NCBI RefSeq assembly: GCF_946227985.1
Contig: NZ_CAMKGL010000001.1
Location: forward strand, 620,001 to 684,000
DNA from: Serratia quinivorans
GTDB lineage: Bacteria; Pseudomonadota; Gammaproteobacteria; Enterobacterales; Enterobacteriaceae
DNA: 64,000 nt
Reading direction: 5' to 3'
The notes beneath the pieces were generated by a model. It made no database searches. It had not been told where the DNA came from and saw only the letters and a list, made by a program, of their open reading frames with translations. Below, one piece after another: positions 28,390 to 36,757 of the stretch (the stretch's first letter is position 1; each line of letters starts with the position of its first letter). The translations under genes and the position numbers were made by a program.

Positions 28390-28763
28390 TTCACAAGGTG
28401 CACAGCTCGAAGCTGTAAATAACACTGCGGGGATCGCTAATGGTAAAGTCCTTGGTTGGGCTAGAAAGAAAAAATAACAGACCTTCCCTGATTTCTCGTT
28501 GTAACGAGGGCATTCTCTCCGACTCTCTTTTCCAGGCTACTCCACACGCTCGTCATCACAAATTCTTGTCACTTTTTAATCCGGTTTTAATTACGCAATC
28601 GCGTTATCCCGTGAAACATCGGTGTGCCGTCACGCCCGCCGTATATTCACTTTTTCAATTGGCTATTGTTGGCTCGAAAGGAAGCCGAAACCTAATCTGT
28701 GTGTGAAACATAATCGCGCGGCCTGGCCGTTGCGGTAGGTGAAACAAACTGTAAGGTGCCACT
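28390..28763. other. Long phoH leader region
   Basis: About 370 bases before phoH. An 88-codon frame from 28440, with GGGGATC ahead of its ATG, is open but shows no known domain and is rich in Ser, His and Arg; it may be a leader peptide or chance. The final stretch provides AAGGTGCC as the phoH ribosome site. No confident RNA fold was identified by eye. Confidence 0.35.
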
Positions 28764-29549
28764 ATGAGACAAAAAGCAGTGATCAAAGCACGTCGTGAAG
28801 CGAAACGCGTTATTCGTCGTGACGCTCGTAGTCATCGCCAGCTTGAAGAAGAGTCTGTAACCTCGCTGGTACAAATGGGTGGTGTTGAGTCTATCGGCAT
28901 GGCACGTGACAAGCGCGATAGCTCTCCCATAGAGGCACGAACCGAAGCTCAGGGTCATTACTTAATCGCCATAGATAAGAAGCAGTTGATTTTTGCCACC
29001 GGTGAAGCCGGCTGCGGCAAAACTTTCATCAGCGCTGCGAAAGCGGCAGAAGCCCTTATACATAAAGAAGTGGATCGGATTATTGTTACTCGTCCGGTTC
29101 TGCAGGCGGATGAAGACCTCGGTTTCTTACCCGGGGATATCTCTGAGAAGTTCGCCCCTTATTTCCGCCCGGTGTATGACATTCTGGTGCGCCGTTTAGG
29201 ATCGTCCTTTATGCAATACTGCCTGCGTCCGGAAATCGGCAAGGTAGAGATCGCGCCTTTCGCCTACATGCGCGGGCGTACCTTCGAAAATGCGGTCGTT
29301 ATCCTGGATGAAGCCCAGAACGTGACCGCCAGCCAGATGAAGATGTTCCTGACCCGTTTGGGTGAGAACGTAACGGTAATCGTTAATGGTGACGTAACCC
29401 AATGCGACTTGCCACGCGGCGTGAAGTCCGGCCTCAGCGATGCGATGGAACGCTTCGAGGAGGATGAAATGATCGGCATCATCCGCTTTGACAAACAAGA
29501 CTGCGTCCGCTCCGCCCTGTGCCAGCGTACGCTCAACGCCTACAGTTAA
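28764..29549 (+). CDS. phoH: PhoH family P-loop ATPase
   Basis: Cytoplasmic ATPase of the PhoH family, induced by phosphate starvation in E. coli, possibly acting on RNA. The 261-residue protein has Walker A GEAGCGKT at residues 80-87, Walker B VVILDEAQN, and the PhoH signature RPVLQADEDLGFLPGDISEK. The highly basic N-terminus (KARREAKRVIRRDARSHRQ) fits nucleic-acid contact. The start gives a family-like N-terminus; longer forms are annotated in some relatives. Confidence 0.92.
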   Translation: MRQKAVIKARREAKRVIRRDARSHRQLEEESVTSLVQMGGVESIGMARDKRDSSPIEARTEAQGHYLIAIDKKQLIFATGEAGCGKTFISAAKAAEALIHKEVDRIIVTRPVLQADEDLGFLPGDISEKFAPYFRPVYDILVRRLGSSFMQYCLRPEIGKVEIAPFAYMRGRTFENAVVILDEAQNVTASQMKMFLTRLGENVTVIVNGDVTQCDLPRGVKSGLSDAMERFEEDEMIGIIRFDKQDCVRSALCQRTLNAYS

Positions 29550-29566
29550 AACCTGCCCGCTAATTC

Positions 29567-29596
29567 AAGGCCGCCGCTTCGGCGGCCTTTTTGTTG
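29567..29596 (+). terminator. phoH terminator
   Basis: AAGGCCGCCG-CTT-CGGCGGCCTT hairpin followed by TTTTTGTTG. Confidence 0.92.
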
Positions 29597-30082
29597 TTTT
29601 GAATGTCATTAAGCCAGCGGACTTTCAACAGTGAATGGCTCAATTAAAAGTAAAAGCTGTCCATCAGCTGATAAGCGGAGGTTGGAATTTCTGACAAAAG
29701 AATTATTATTTTTCTCGTGGCTATCATTAATTAAAAACACGATGAGTTAATCATAAAGTGATTGTTGCGCACTGATCGACATCAAATTAATAATTTATAG
29801 TCTTGTGGCAACTTACCCGAATCGCTAATAACTAAAATGCAAAAATAAATTAACCCATGTTGATTTTGACGGTTTAACGCTGCCGGTCTGGCAGGGACGG
29901 ATAATCTGCGTGCGTTGAGATTTTGTGTAAATTATTGTGGTTTTTTGTATAGATTTTAATTGGATTAGCGTTAATGATTAGTGGGGTTCCAGGCGGCGCA
30001 GGGGGCACCCGCCAAAAGGAAATAGTTGGGGAGTACGCCGGGCAGGCGTGCTGGACATTGGGATCTTCAAAGCGGTTCAATC
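29597..30082. other. AT-rich gene-free region upstream of lpxO
   Basis: About 490 bases, clearly more AT-rich than its surroundings up to about 29970. No convincing frame, tRNA or paired PhoP box was found; a single GGTTTA at about 29871 is too little. It presumably holds the lpxO promoter. Confidence 0.4.
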
Positions 30083-30985
30083 ATGAAATATATTATTTTA
30101 TTGCTATTTATTTTGTGCGTTGTGTATGTCCATTACCGTGGCAGGGTGCGTTACACCTTCTGGCGGCAGCTTTCCGATCATTCGACCTTCACCGCGCCAT
30201 TGAACGTTTTTATGTACTTATTCTCACGCGTGCCGACCACCCCTTATTTGCAGCCGGAGCAATTCCCTGAACTGCAGGTGCTGCGGGATAATTGGCAAAC
30301 CATTCGTGATGAAGGGCAGCAGCTGATGGCTATTCAGCAGATCAAAGCCTCGGATCAATTTAACGACGCCGGATTCAATTCGTTTTTCAAAACCGGCTGG
30401 AAGCGCTTTTATTTAAAATGGTATGAAGACAGCCATCCGTCGGCGATGAGCCTGTGCCCGCAGACCACGGCTTTGTTACGCAGCCTGCCTTCGGTCAAGG
30501 CGGCGATGTTTGCCGAACTGCCGGACGGTAGCCGCCTGCCGCGTCACCGCGATCCTTACGCCGGTTCGCTGCGTTATCACCTGGGGCTGATTACCCCGAA
30601 TGACGACCGCTGTTTTATCGAAGTGGACGGTGAGCGTTACAGCTGGCGCGATGGTGAGGGGGTGATGTTTGACGAGACCTATCTGCATTTTGCCGAAAAC
30701 CAAAGTGGGCAAAACCGGCTGATTCTGTTTTGTGATATCGAAAGACCGATGCGTTTCCGCTGGGCGCAGGGTATCAACCACTGGTTGGGGCGGAACCTGA
30801 TGAGCGCGGCTACTGCACCCAATGAAGAGGGCGATCGCACCGGTGGCGTCAACAAGCTGTTCAAGTACATTTATGCGGTGCGTAAAGTGGGGAAACGGCT
30901 GAAGGCGTGGAACCGTACCGGGTATTACATCATTAAATGGATTTTGTTTGGTGGTATTGCGGCGGGCATTTTCTTCGCAATTTAA
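30083..30985 (+). CDS. lpxO: Lipid A 2-hydroxylase LpxO
   Basis: Fe(II)/2-oxoglutarate-dependent dioxygenase that hydroxylates the secondary acyl chain of lipid A at the inner membrane. Start at ATG 30083 (MKYIILLLFILCVVYVHYRG), giving the N-terminal membrane anchor and 300 residues; an upstream TTG would add an unlike 19 residues. The HxD...H iron triad is visible as H155-x-D157 (RHRDPYAGSLRYHLGL) and about H202 (TYLHFAENQ), with a 2-oxoglutarate Arg near 212. A second hydrophobic segment closes the C-terminus. Confidence 0.92.
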   Translation: MKYIILLLFILCVVYVHYRGRVRYTFWRQLSDHSTFTAPLNVFMYLFSRVPTTPYLQPEQFPELQVLRDNWQTIRDEGQQLMAIQQIKASDQFNDAGFNSFFKTGWKRFYLKWYEDSHPSAMSLCPQTTALLRSLPSVKAAMFAELPDGSRLPRHRDPYAGSLRYHLGLITPNDDRCFIEVDGERYSWRDGEGVMFDETYLHFAENQSGQNRLILFCDIERPMRFRWAQGINHWLGRNLMSAATAPNEEGDRTGGVNKLFKYIYAVRKVGKRLKAWNRTGYYIIKWILFGGIAAGIFFAI

Positions 30986-31003
30986 ACCTTCGCGGTATAA
31001 AGA

Positions 31004-31030
31004 CGATGGGCGCCAATAGGGCGCCCATCG
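31004..31030. terminator. Hairpin between convergent lpxO and chaA
   Basis: CGATGGGCGCC and GGCGCCCATCG arms around a short loop, lying between the two stops. Very stable but with poor T-tracts on both strands. Confidence 0.6.
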
Positions 31031-31035
31031 GTTAA

Positions 31036-32136
31036 TCAGGCAAAGATAGTCATCATATAGGCGGCGAACAGCGCCAGATGAGCGGTCCCGTTCAGCACGT
31101 TGGTTCTGCCGGTGGAGAACGAAAGCTGGCACAGCAGCAACACCGTCAGCATCACCACAATATGCGGCGTCTGCAAACCGAAGATCAACGTCTGACCGGT
31201 CAGCGTGGCGATGACGGTGACCGCCGGTACCGTCAGGGAAATGGTCGCCAGCACCGAGCCGAAGAACAGGTTCATGGCGCGCTGTACCTGATTATTCAAT
31301 ACCGCACGCAGTGCCCCCAGACCTTCAGGCGACAGGATCAGCAGGGCGACCAGGAAGCCGGTAAATTGCGCTGGGGCATTCACCTTGGTCAACAAACCTT
31401 CCAGCGGATTGGCGTTAAACTTGGTCACCGCGATCACCGCAACCAGATGCACGATCAGCCAACCGGCATGCCAGGCACTGCTGTGTGAGGAAGGCTTGCC
31501 ATGGTGCGGATCGCCATCGTCATCTTCGTGCTCATAGACGAACAGGCTCTGGTGAGTTTTGGTCTGGATCACCAGGAACACGCCGTACATGGCGGCAGAA
31601 ATCACCGAAACCAGCAGTGCCTGACCGGTAGTGAAGTTACCGCCCGGCAGCGCACTCGGGAATACCAGCACAATCACCGCCAGTGGGAAAATCGCCATCA
31701 GGTACTGTTTGATGCCGCCCAGGTTTACGTACTGGGTAGCGAATTTACGTCCGCCAAGCAGCAGTGCAACACCTACCAACCCGGCGCTGACAATCATAAT
31801 GATCGAGTAAAGCGTATCGCGCATTAGCGCCGGCGCAGCGTCGCCGGTGGCCATTAGCGCTGAAATAAGGCTGACTTCCAGGATCACCACCGACAGGCTG
31901 AGGATCAGCGAGCCGTAGGGTTCACCCAGGCGGTGAGCCAGGACGTCGGCGTGGCGTACTACGCTGAAGGCACTGCTGAGAATACCGATCAAGGCAATGA
32001 TGTTAATACCGACGATCAGCGGAAAGTTGGTGGTACTGCCCCACAGATTAAGCACCACCAGCGCGGCGATGGGGAGTAGCAGGGAATACTCAGTGTGGCG
32101 GGATTTGGATCGGCCAGGATCGTTTTGCGACTTCAT
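31036..32136 (-). CDS. chaA: Sodium-potassium/proton antiporter ChaA
   Basis: Inner-membrane cation/proton antiporter of the CaCA superfamily, 366 residues, contributing to Na+, K+ and Ca2+ efflux at alkaline pH. Start at ATG 32136 (MKSQNDPGRSKSRHTEYSLL) with GGAGTACC upstream. Both repeats are clear: VRHADVLAHRLGEPYGSLIL and SPEGLGALRAVLNNQVQRAM. The acidic loop YEHEDDDGDPHHGKPSSHSS between the halves is also a hallmark. About 11 hydrophobic spans. Confidence 0.96.
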   Translation of the reverse strand: MKSQNDPGRSKSRHTEYSLLLPIAALVVLNLWGSTTNFPLIVGINIIALIGILSSAFSVVRHADVLAHRLGEPYGSLILSLSVVILEVSLISALMATGDAAPALMRDTLYSIIMIVSAGLVGVALLLGGRKFATQYVNLGGIKQYLMAIFPLAVIVLVFPSALPGGNFTTGQALLVSVISAAMYGVFLVIQTKTHQSLFVYEHEDDDGDPHHGKPSSHSSAWHAGWLIVHLVAVIAVTKFNANPLEGLLTKVNAPAQFTGFLVALLILSPEGLGALRAVLNNQVQRAMNLFFGSVLATISLTVPAVTVIATLTGQTLIFGLQTPHIVVMLTVLLLCQLSFSTGRTNVLNGTAHLALFAAYMMTIFA

Positions 32137-32320
32137 TTTGATGGTACTCCTTCTCAAACAGCGTGGTCCCGTCATCGCTGACTGCCGTTAAAGGCAACTC
32201 TGCGCATCCAGAATGTAATTATATTTAATAATAATAGGATACACCCGGTGGTGCGTGCCGGGGAATGATGTGATGTTGTTTCACTTGCAAAAGCAAAAGC
32301 TTGCAAACTGTGATTAGGTT

Positions 32321-32349
32321 AACAAAAAAACCGCACGGGGTGCGGTTTT
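32321..32349 (-). terminator. Terminator of the siderophore-interacting protein gene
   Basis: AAAACCGCAC-GGG-GTGCGGTTTT hairpin with TTTTTTTG following on the minus strand, about 100 bases after the 32451 stop. Confidence 0.75.
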
Positions 32350-32450
32350 CTTTACTTATTTTTACGCAGTGAGATTGATTTATTTCATCAATGGCACATA
32401 AATTGCAGTTTTTGTTTGTATTGCACCGTTAATAAAGGAAAAAATCCTCG

Positions 32451-33269
32451 TCAGTCATCAATATTGTCCATAATTTCATGCCGTTTATTATGATAACCCT
32501 CTTCGTTTAATCCCTCACGCCAGTAAGGCACAGCATAAAGCCGATTACGCTCACATTGGCGATCGCGGCGCAGGTAGCGGCGCAGTTCAACCACCAGACG
32601 ATCTTCACCTGCCAGCCAGTATTGGGTCGCGGCCTGTGGCTGCGGCAAGGCGCAAAACTGGGTGATCAGCTCGGCGGTTTTCTCGGTGCCGCCAACGATC
32701 CAGCTCAACTCAAGGCCTGCCGGTTTTTTCAGCTCGATCACATCGGCCGCGCTATCTACGCGGATAAACGCATTGCCTTCGCTGTGTGCCGGTAGGCCTT
32801 CCAGCAAAGCCGCCAGTGCGGGTAAAGAAGAAGGATCACCGGCCAGGCAGTAGAAATCGGCCTCTGGCAGCATGGGTTTCGGGCCACCGGGGTTACTGAT
32901 GCCAATTTTATCGCCGGCTTTTGCCGCGCGCGCAAAGTCAACCGCCGGGCCGCTGTGGTCATGAATGGCGAATTCAATGTCGACCTCCGCCAGCTCTGGA
33001 CGCACCGCACGGATGGAATAGGTGCGAACAATGGGGCGTACCGCATCAGCCGCCCAGCGTGGGCCGTCTTCGGTCAGCGTTGGTAGATCCGGTTGTGTCT
33101 GGCCTGCAAGCGGCAGGAAAACCTTAATGTGTGCGGCGGCGGCGTTGGCCGGGTAATAGCGCAAGTCCGGCGCGGTGAAGGTGATACGACGCAGGTGCGG
33201 GGTAATATCGCGAATGGCACTGACTGCAATCAGGTAGGGTGCGCGTGAGCGTGGGGCTTCGGTAGTCAC
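32451..33269 (-). CDS. Siderophore-interacting protein (ferric-siderophore reductase family)
   Basis: Cytoplasmic FAD/NAD(P)H-type reductase of the ViuB/YqjH family that releases iron from ferric siderophores; 272 residues. GTG 33269 is chosen as the start because AAGGAGAACCCC sits directly before it. The FAD-binding motif RPIVRTYSIRAV and the later GDPSSLPALAALLEGLP segment are conserved. A Fur-like box lies about 45 bases upstream. It sits between chaA and chaB on the opposite strand to chaB; no siderophore synthesis genes are near. The specific siderophore is unknown. Confidence 0.88.
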   Translation of the reverse strand: MTTEAPRSRAPYLIAVSAIRDITPHLRRITFTAPDLRYYPANAAAAHIKVFLPLAGQTQPDLPTLTEDGPRWAADAVRPIVRTYSIRAVRPELAEVDIEFAIHDHSGPAVDFARAAKAGDKIGISNPGGPKPMLPEADFYCLAGDPSSLPALAALLEGLPAHSEGNAFIRVDSAADVIELKKPAGLELSWIVGGTEKTAELITQFCALPQPQAATQYWLAGEDRLVVELRRYLRRDRQCERNRLYAVPYWREGLNEEGYHNKRHEIMDNIDD

Positions 33270-33315
33270 GGGGTTCTCCTTATGTTCGTTTGGCGCTGAG
33301 TATATCACGCCATTT

Positions 33316-33334
33316 GATAATGAGAATTGTTTGC
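33316..33334 (-). promoter_or_regulatory. Fur box of the siderophore-interacting protein gene
   Basis: GATAATGAGAATTGTTTGC (plus strand) matches the Fur consensus at most positions in its first 13 bases. A TATACT-like -10 lies between it and the start codon on the minus strand. Confidence 0.65.
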
Positions 33335-33399
33335 TAATTGAGGAGAGAGGATGAGGCATCTAAGCTTAAAGTTCACTGACTATATACTGGAGGAAAGTG

Positions 33400-33627
33400 A
33401 TGCCCTATAACAGCACAAATGCCTTGCCTGACAATGTGAGGAATGTATTGCCGGCGCATGCGCAAGAGATCTACAAGGAAGCATTCAACAGCGCCTGGCA
33501 ACAATATCGCGATCCGGACGACCGACGCGGTGACGACAGCCGTGAGGAAACGGCACATAAGGTGGCTTGGGCCGCAGTCAAGCAAAGCTACCGCAAAGGC
33601 GATGATGATCACTGGCATAAAAAGTAA
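33400..33627 (+). CDS. chaB: ChaB, cation transport regulator family
   Basis: Small protein of 75 residues, almost collinear with E. coli ChaB (76). Start at ATG 33400 behind GGAGGAAAG; the codon before is an in-frame GTG. Contains the signature LPAHAQEIYKEAFNSAWQQY and REETAHKVAWAAVKQSY, with an acidic/His-Lys tail. Its function is not well defined despite its historical link to chaA. Confidence 0.94.
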   Translation: MPYNSTNALPDNVRNVLPAHAQEIYKEAFNSAWQQYRDPDDRRGDDSREETAHKVAWAAVKQSYRKGDDDHWHKK

Positions 33628-33827
33628 CCTCTTCACCCGGCGCCTCGGTGCGCCGATAATTCCGGCGTTTTGAACCTACAGCTTGGCAATTAATATTATT
33701 GCTGCTGAGTACAAATACTTTTTCACTTTAAACCACGCTTGAAACTTGATTGCTCCCCGAGAAAAGAATAAGGTCATTATTATCGCGGGAAGGGTTATAG
33801 AATTAATAAAATTCCGCAGCTAATAAA

Positions 33828-34028
33828 TATACCCTATAGCTTTCAAGTTGCAGCTAGGCGACCAGCTCGCTCATCCCCAGGCGCTTACTTAAGTCAGTAA
33901 CTGGGGTGAGCGACAAATCTGTCGGGAACAGATTTGAACACTGCTTGCAGCGGCCCTGAAAGGGCAAGGACCATGGATGGTCCTTGTAAGCAGATAACAA
34001 CGCTGCAACTTGAAAGATGACGGGTATA
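33828..34028. repeat. Long palindromic repeat (copy 2) with internal ERIC-like core
   Basis: The 201-bp element has the same ends as the 75-bp copy in the putP leader: TATACCCTATAG at one end and GATGACGGGTATA at the other, with perfect arms CTTTCAAGTTGCAGC (33840-33854) and GCTGCAACTTGAAAG (34002-34016). Inside are an ERIC-like palindrome (GCTCATCCCCAG at 33869-33880 to CTGGGGTGAGCG at 33901-33912), an AAATCTGT/ACAGATTT hairpin, a CAAGGACCA/TGGTCCTTG hairpin and outer CTGCTT/AAGCAG arms. No coding frame. It separates chaB from chaC. Confidence 0.82.
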
Positions 34029-34082
34029 AGATGAACAGTGGCTAGGGAGTATGAGCAATCTTATTCCCGGGAGGTTGTTAAG

Positions 34083-34778
34083 GTGTTAACGCGAGATTTT
34101 CTGCAAAATGCGGATTGCAAAACAGCATTCGGCACCATTGAGGAGTCGTTGTTACTGACATCAGAGCAGCGTGCGGCCTCACTGGATTGTACTTTATCCC
34201 GCCGGCCGGATAACAGCCCGGTGTGGGTTTTTGGCTACGGTTCATTGATGTGGAACCCGGTGTTTGAATCCGAAGAGGTGCGGCCGGCCACCCTGCAAGG
34301 TTGGCACCGTGCCTTCTGTTTGCGGCTGACTGCCGGGCGTGGCACCTTGCTTCAGCCGGGGCGTATGCTGGCGCTGAAAGAGGGCGGCCATACCACCGGC
34401 CTGGCGTTCCGCCTGCCGGAGGCCAAGCTGCGCGAAGAGCTGGAACTGCTGTGGAAACGTGAAATGCTGACCGGCTGTTATTTACCGACCTGGTGTGACC
34501 TCACCCTGGCCGATGGCCAGGTGGTGACCGCGTTGGTGTTTGTCATGAACCCGCAGCACCCGCTGTTTGAAGAAGATACCAGCCACCAGGTGATCGCCCC
34601 GTTGATCGCCAGCGCCAGCGGGCCATTGGGCACCAACGCTCAGTATCTGTTCTCACTGGACACCGAGCTGAAAAACCACGGTATGAAGGACGACTGCATT
34701 GGCGATTTGGTCTGCTATGTGCAGCAGTGGTTGCAGCAAAATACCTCCGGCCCTGTCGGCCCAGAGGCGACGGCCTGA
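34083..34778 (+). CDS. chaC: Glutathione-specific gamma-glutamylcyclotransferase ChaC
   Basis: Cleaves glutathione to 5-oxoproline and Cys-Gly in the cytoplasm. GTG 34083 is taken as the start (LTRDFLQNADCKTAFG follows) with GGGAGG upstream; this gives 231 residues, the length of the E. coli protein. A start 45 bases earlier would add sequence unlike the family and close to the repeat. The fold motif VFGYGSLMWNP, the LRLTAGRGTLLQPGRMLALK segment and the WKREMLTGCYLPTW segment with the likely catalytic Glu are intact. Confidence 0.94.
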   Translation: MLTRDFLQNADCKTAFGTIEESLLLTSEQRAASLDCTLSRRPDNSPVWVFGYGSLMWNPVFESEEVRPATLQGWHRAFCLRLTAGRGTLLQPGRMLALKEGGHTTGLAFRLPEAKLREELELLWKREMLTGCYLPTWCDLTLADGQVVTALVFVMNPQHPLFEEDTSHQVIAPLIASASGPLGTNAQYLFSLDTELKNHGMKDDCIGDLVCYVQQWLQQNTSGPVGPEATA

Positions 34779-34798
34779 TCTCCGCCCCCTGTTTTCGA

Positions 34799-34824
34799 GA
34801 GGCTCAGCATGCTGAGCCTTTTTC
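34799..34824 (+). terminator. chaC terminator
   Basis: GGCTCAG-CATG-CTGAGCC hairpin followed by TTTTTCATTT. Confidence 0.88.
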
Positions 34825-35075
34825 ATTTCATATATCTAATACCTATATTTAATAACTTTATTCTGCATGAGTATTTAAGTCACACTTTAAAAGTGGTTAT
34901 TTATCTCTTTAATTTTAAAGGAATTGGTTATTTACAAAATAAAAAACAGTTAATTCACAGCGTTGAAAAATTCACTTAGCATGAAAATGCATAACTAAAG
35001 GTTATTTCTTATTTGTCCCCTCACGGCAGACTCCGTATCACTGTGTTAACAATAATTGTTCGACCGGGGGAGTGG

Positions 35076-36029
35076 ATGAACTTTCAACAATTAAAAATTA
35101 TTCGGGAATCGGCGCGTTGCAACTACAACCTGACCGAGGTGGCCAACACTTTATTTACCTCACAATCTGGGGTCAGTCGTCATATTCGGGAACTGGAAGA
35201 AGAGCTGGGCATCGAGATATTTATTCGCCGCGGCAAGCGTTTATTAGGCATGACCGAGCCGGGCAAAGAGCTGCTGGTGGTAGCGGAGCGCATCCTGAAT
35301 GATGCCAATAATATCCGCCGTCTGGCGGATGTATTCAGCAGTAACGATTCCGGCCAGTTGCACATCGCTACTACCCATACCCAGGCGCGTTATAGCCTGC
35401 CGGGGGTGATTAAAGAGTTCCGGGCGTTATACCCACGGGTGAGAGTGGTGTTGAATCAGGGTAGCCCCGAGGAAATTGTCGGCATGCTGGCTTCCGGCGA
35501 AGCCGATATCGGCATTGCCAGTGAAAGGCTGATGAGTGATGAATCTCTGGCAGCCTTTCCTTATTACCGCTGGCATCACACCATTCTGGTGCCGGAGGGG
35601 CATGAGTTGACCCGCCAGCCGCAGGTGACGCTGGAAATGCTCAGCACTTTGCCGCTGATCACCTACCGACAGGGGATTACCGGTCGTTCACGGTTGGATA
35701 GCGCTTTCAAAGCCGCCGGGCTAACGCCGGATATTGCCTTAAGCGCACAGGATTCAGATGTGATTAAGACCTATGTCGAACTGGGGTTGGGGGTGGGGGT
35801 GTTGGCGGATATGTCTTACGAGAAGGAACGCGACCATGGGTTGGTCAGCCTTAACGCCGAACATCTGTTCGAACCCAATACCGTTTGGTTAGGTTTGAAA
35901 CGCAGCCAGTTACAACGTAACTATGCCTGGCGGTTTATCCAGCTGTGTAACCCAACGCTATCGCTAACCGAAATCAAAGACAAAGTATTTTCCTCACAGC
36001 TCGATACGGTGATCGACTACCAGATTTAG
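35076..36029 (+). CDS. cbl: LysR-type regulator Cbl (CysB-like)
   Basis: Transcriptional activator related to CysB that controls sulfonate-sulfur use in E. coli. The 317-residue call starts at ATG 35076 (MNFQQLKIIRESARCNYNLT) after GGGGGAG. The winged HTH (ANTLFTSQSGVSRHIRELEE) and the CysB-type core (ATTHTQARYSLPGVIKEFRA, QDSDVIKTYVELGLGVGVLA, NTVWLGLKRSQLQRNY) are all present, and the C-terminus ends IDYQI as in E. coli Cbl. No ssu or tau genes are next to it, so its local targets are unclear. Confidence 0.92.
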   Translation: MNFQQLKIIRESARCNYNLTEVANTLFTSQSGVSRHIRELEEELGIEIFIRRGKRLLGMTEPGKELLVVAERILNDANNIRRLADVFSSNDSGQLHIATTHTQARYSLPGVIKEFRALYPRVRVVLNQGSPEEIVGMLASGEADIGIASERLMSDESLAAFPYYRWHHTILVPEGHELTRQPQVTLEMLSTLPLITYRQGITGRSRLDSAFKAAGLTPDIALSAQDSDVIKTYVELGLGVGVLADMSYEKERDHGLVSLNAEHLFEPNTVWLGLKRSQLQRNYAWRFIQLCNPTLSLTEIKDKVFSSQLDTVIDYQI

Positions 36030-36049
36030 TTCAGACGCCGGCGAAAACG

Positions 36050-36070
36050 CGCCGGGCATAGCGCCCGGCG
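36050..36070. terminator. Hairpin between convergent cbl and the 66-residue gene
   Basis: CGCCGGGC-ATAGC-GCCCGGCG, eight perfect pairs between the two stop codons; T-tracts are weak on both sides. Confidence 0.55.
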
Positions 36071-36080
36071 ATAGATAAAG

Positions 36081-36281
36081 TTAAAGCTGTTTTCTCAACA
36101 GTTTTCTCACCATACGGCGTTTGCTTTTTTGCACTGGGCCAATGACTTCCAAAATGGGGATTTCTTCAGGAGGCAGTGGATTCGCCATTTGCCAGCGAAG
36201 ATGTTGCTGCAAAATTTCGATCATGATTTCTTTTTCTTCTTGAATGGTTAGCGTTGGGTCGTTCAGGTCCCTGTCCTTCAT
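36081..36281 (-). CDS. Hypothetical 66-residue charged protein
   Basis: Start at ATG 36281 with a strong AAAAGGAGAG ribosome site; the frame is open 14 codons further without one. The sequence (MKDRDLNDPTLTIQEEKEIM, later HLRWQMANPLPPEEIPILEV) has an acidic, helical N-terminal half, a Pro-rich linker and a very basic C-terminus (KSKRRMVRKLLRKQL). No family is recognised. The basic tail could contact nucleic acid or membrane. The strong ribosome site and a defined hairpin after the stop support a real gene. Confidence 0.6.
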   Translation of the reverse strand: MKDRDLNDPTLTIQEEKEIMIEILQQHLRWQMANPLPPEEIPILEVIGPVQKSKRRMVRKLLRKQL

Positions 36282-36757
36282 GCCGCTCTCCTTTTTGAAC
36301 GTTATTTGTACACACCATATCACGCAAGGACTTACCGCTGAATTTTTTTAAAGCGGCGTAGGTATTTTCTCAACGAGTTAAAATCCGTTGTGCAGTTCAT
36401 GGTACCGGGTATCAGGGTGAATGATGCCTGGCGGGTATAAAGCTCGAGCAGATGATTGTTGAGAACGTTGCTGATCAATATGTTGGGCAGCGCTGCACTT
36501 ATCAGATCTTTGCTGCTAAGGGACTGCACAAAACGTTGTTTTCTCTAATGCGCAGCGGTACGCAAAAGATGTCATTGGTACTCAGAATTGCCCCGACGAT
36601 TACGCTACCACCCGCAAAATCCCGCCAGCTTAATAATCAAAATCGCAGCTATAGACATAAAAAGAATATCTATAGTTATTTAAGTACCTTCGCCTGCCGA
36701 TGGCTCTCACATACACTCGCGAAATTACTATAAATTCCATCCGCTTGGAGAGTTTTG
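36282..36757. other. Gene-free region upstream of the first binding-protein gene
   Basis: About 475 bases; a 93-codon plus-strand frame (36452-36733) is not protein-like and is not called. The last 90 bases resemble the leader of the second binding-protein gene at about 41800-41886 (shared TACACTCG, CATCCGC and GGAGAGT in the same order). Confidence 0.45.

Noticed and set aside
28440-28706. 88-codon frame before phoH as a protein gene
   Set aside because: A ribosome site is present, but the composition is Ser/His/Arg-rich with no family; kept only as a leader possibility.
29974-30270. 98-codon frame overlapping the start of lpxO
   Set aside because: Out of frame with a clear LpxO N-terminus; no domain.
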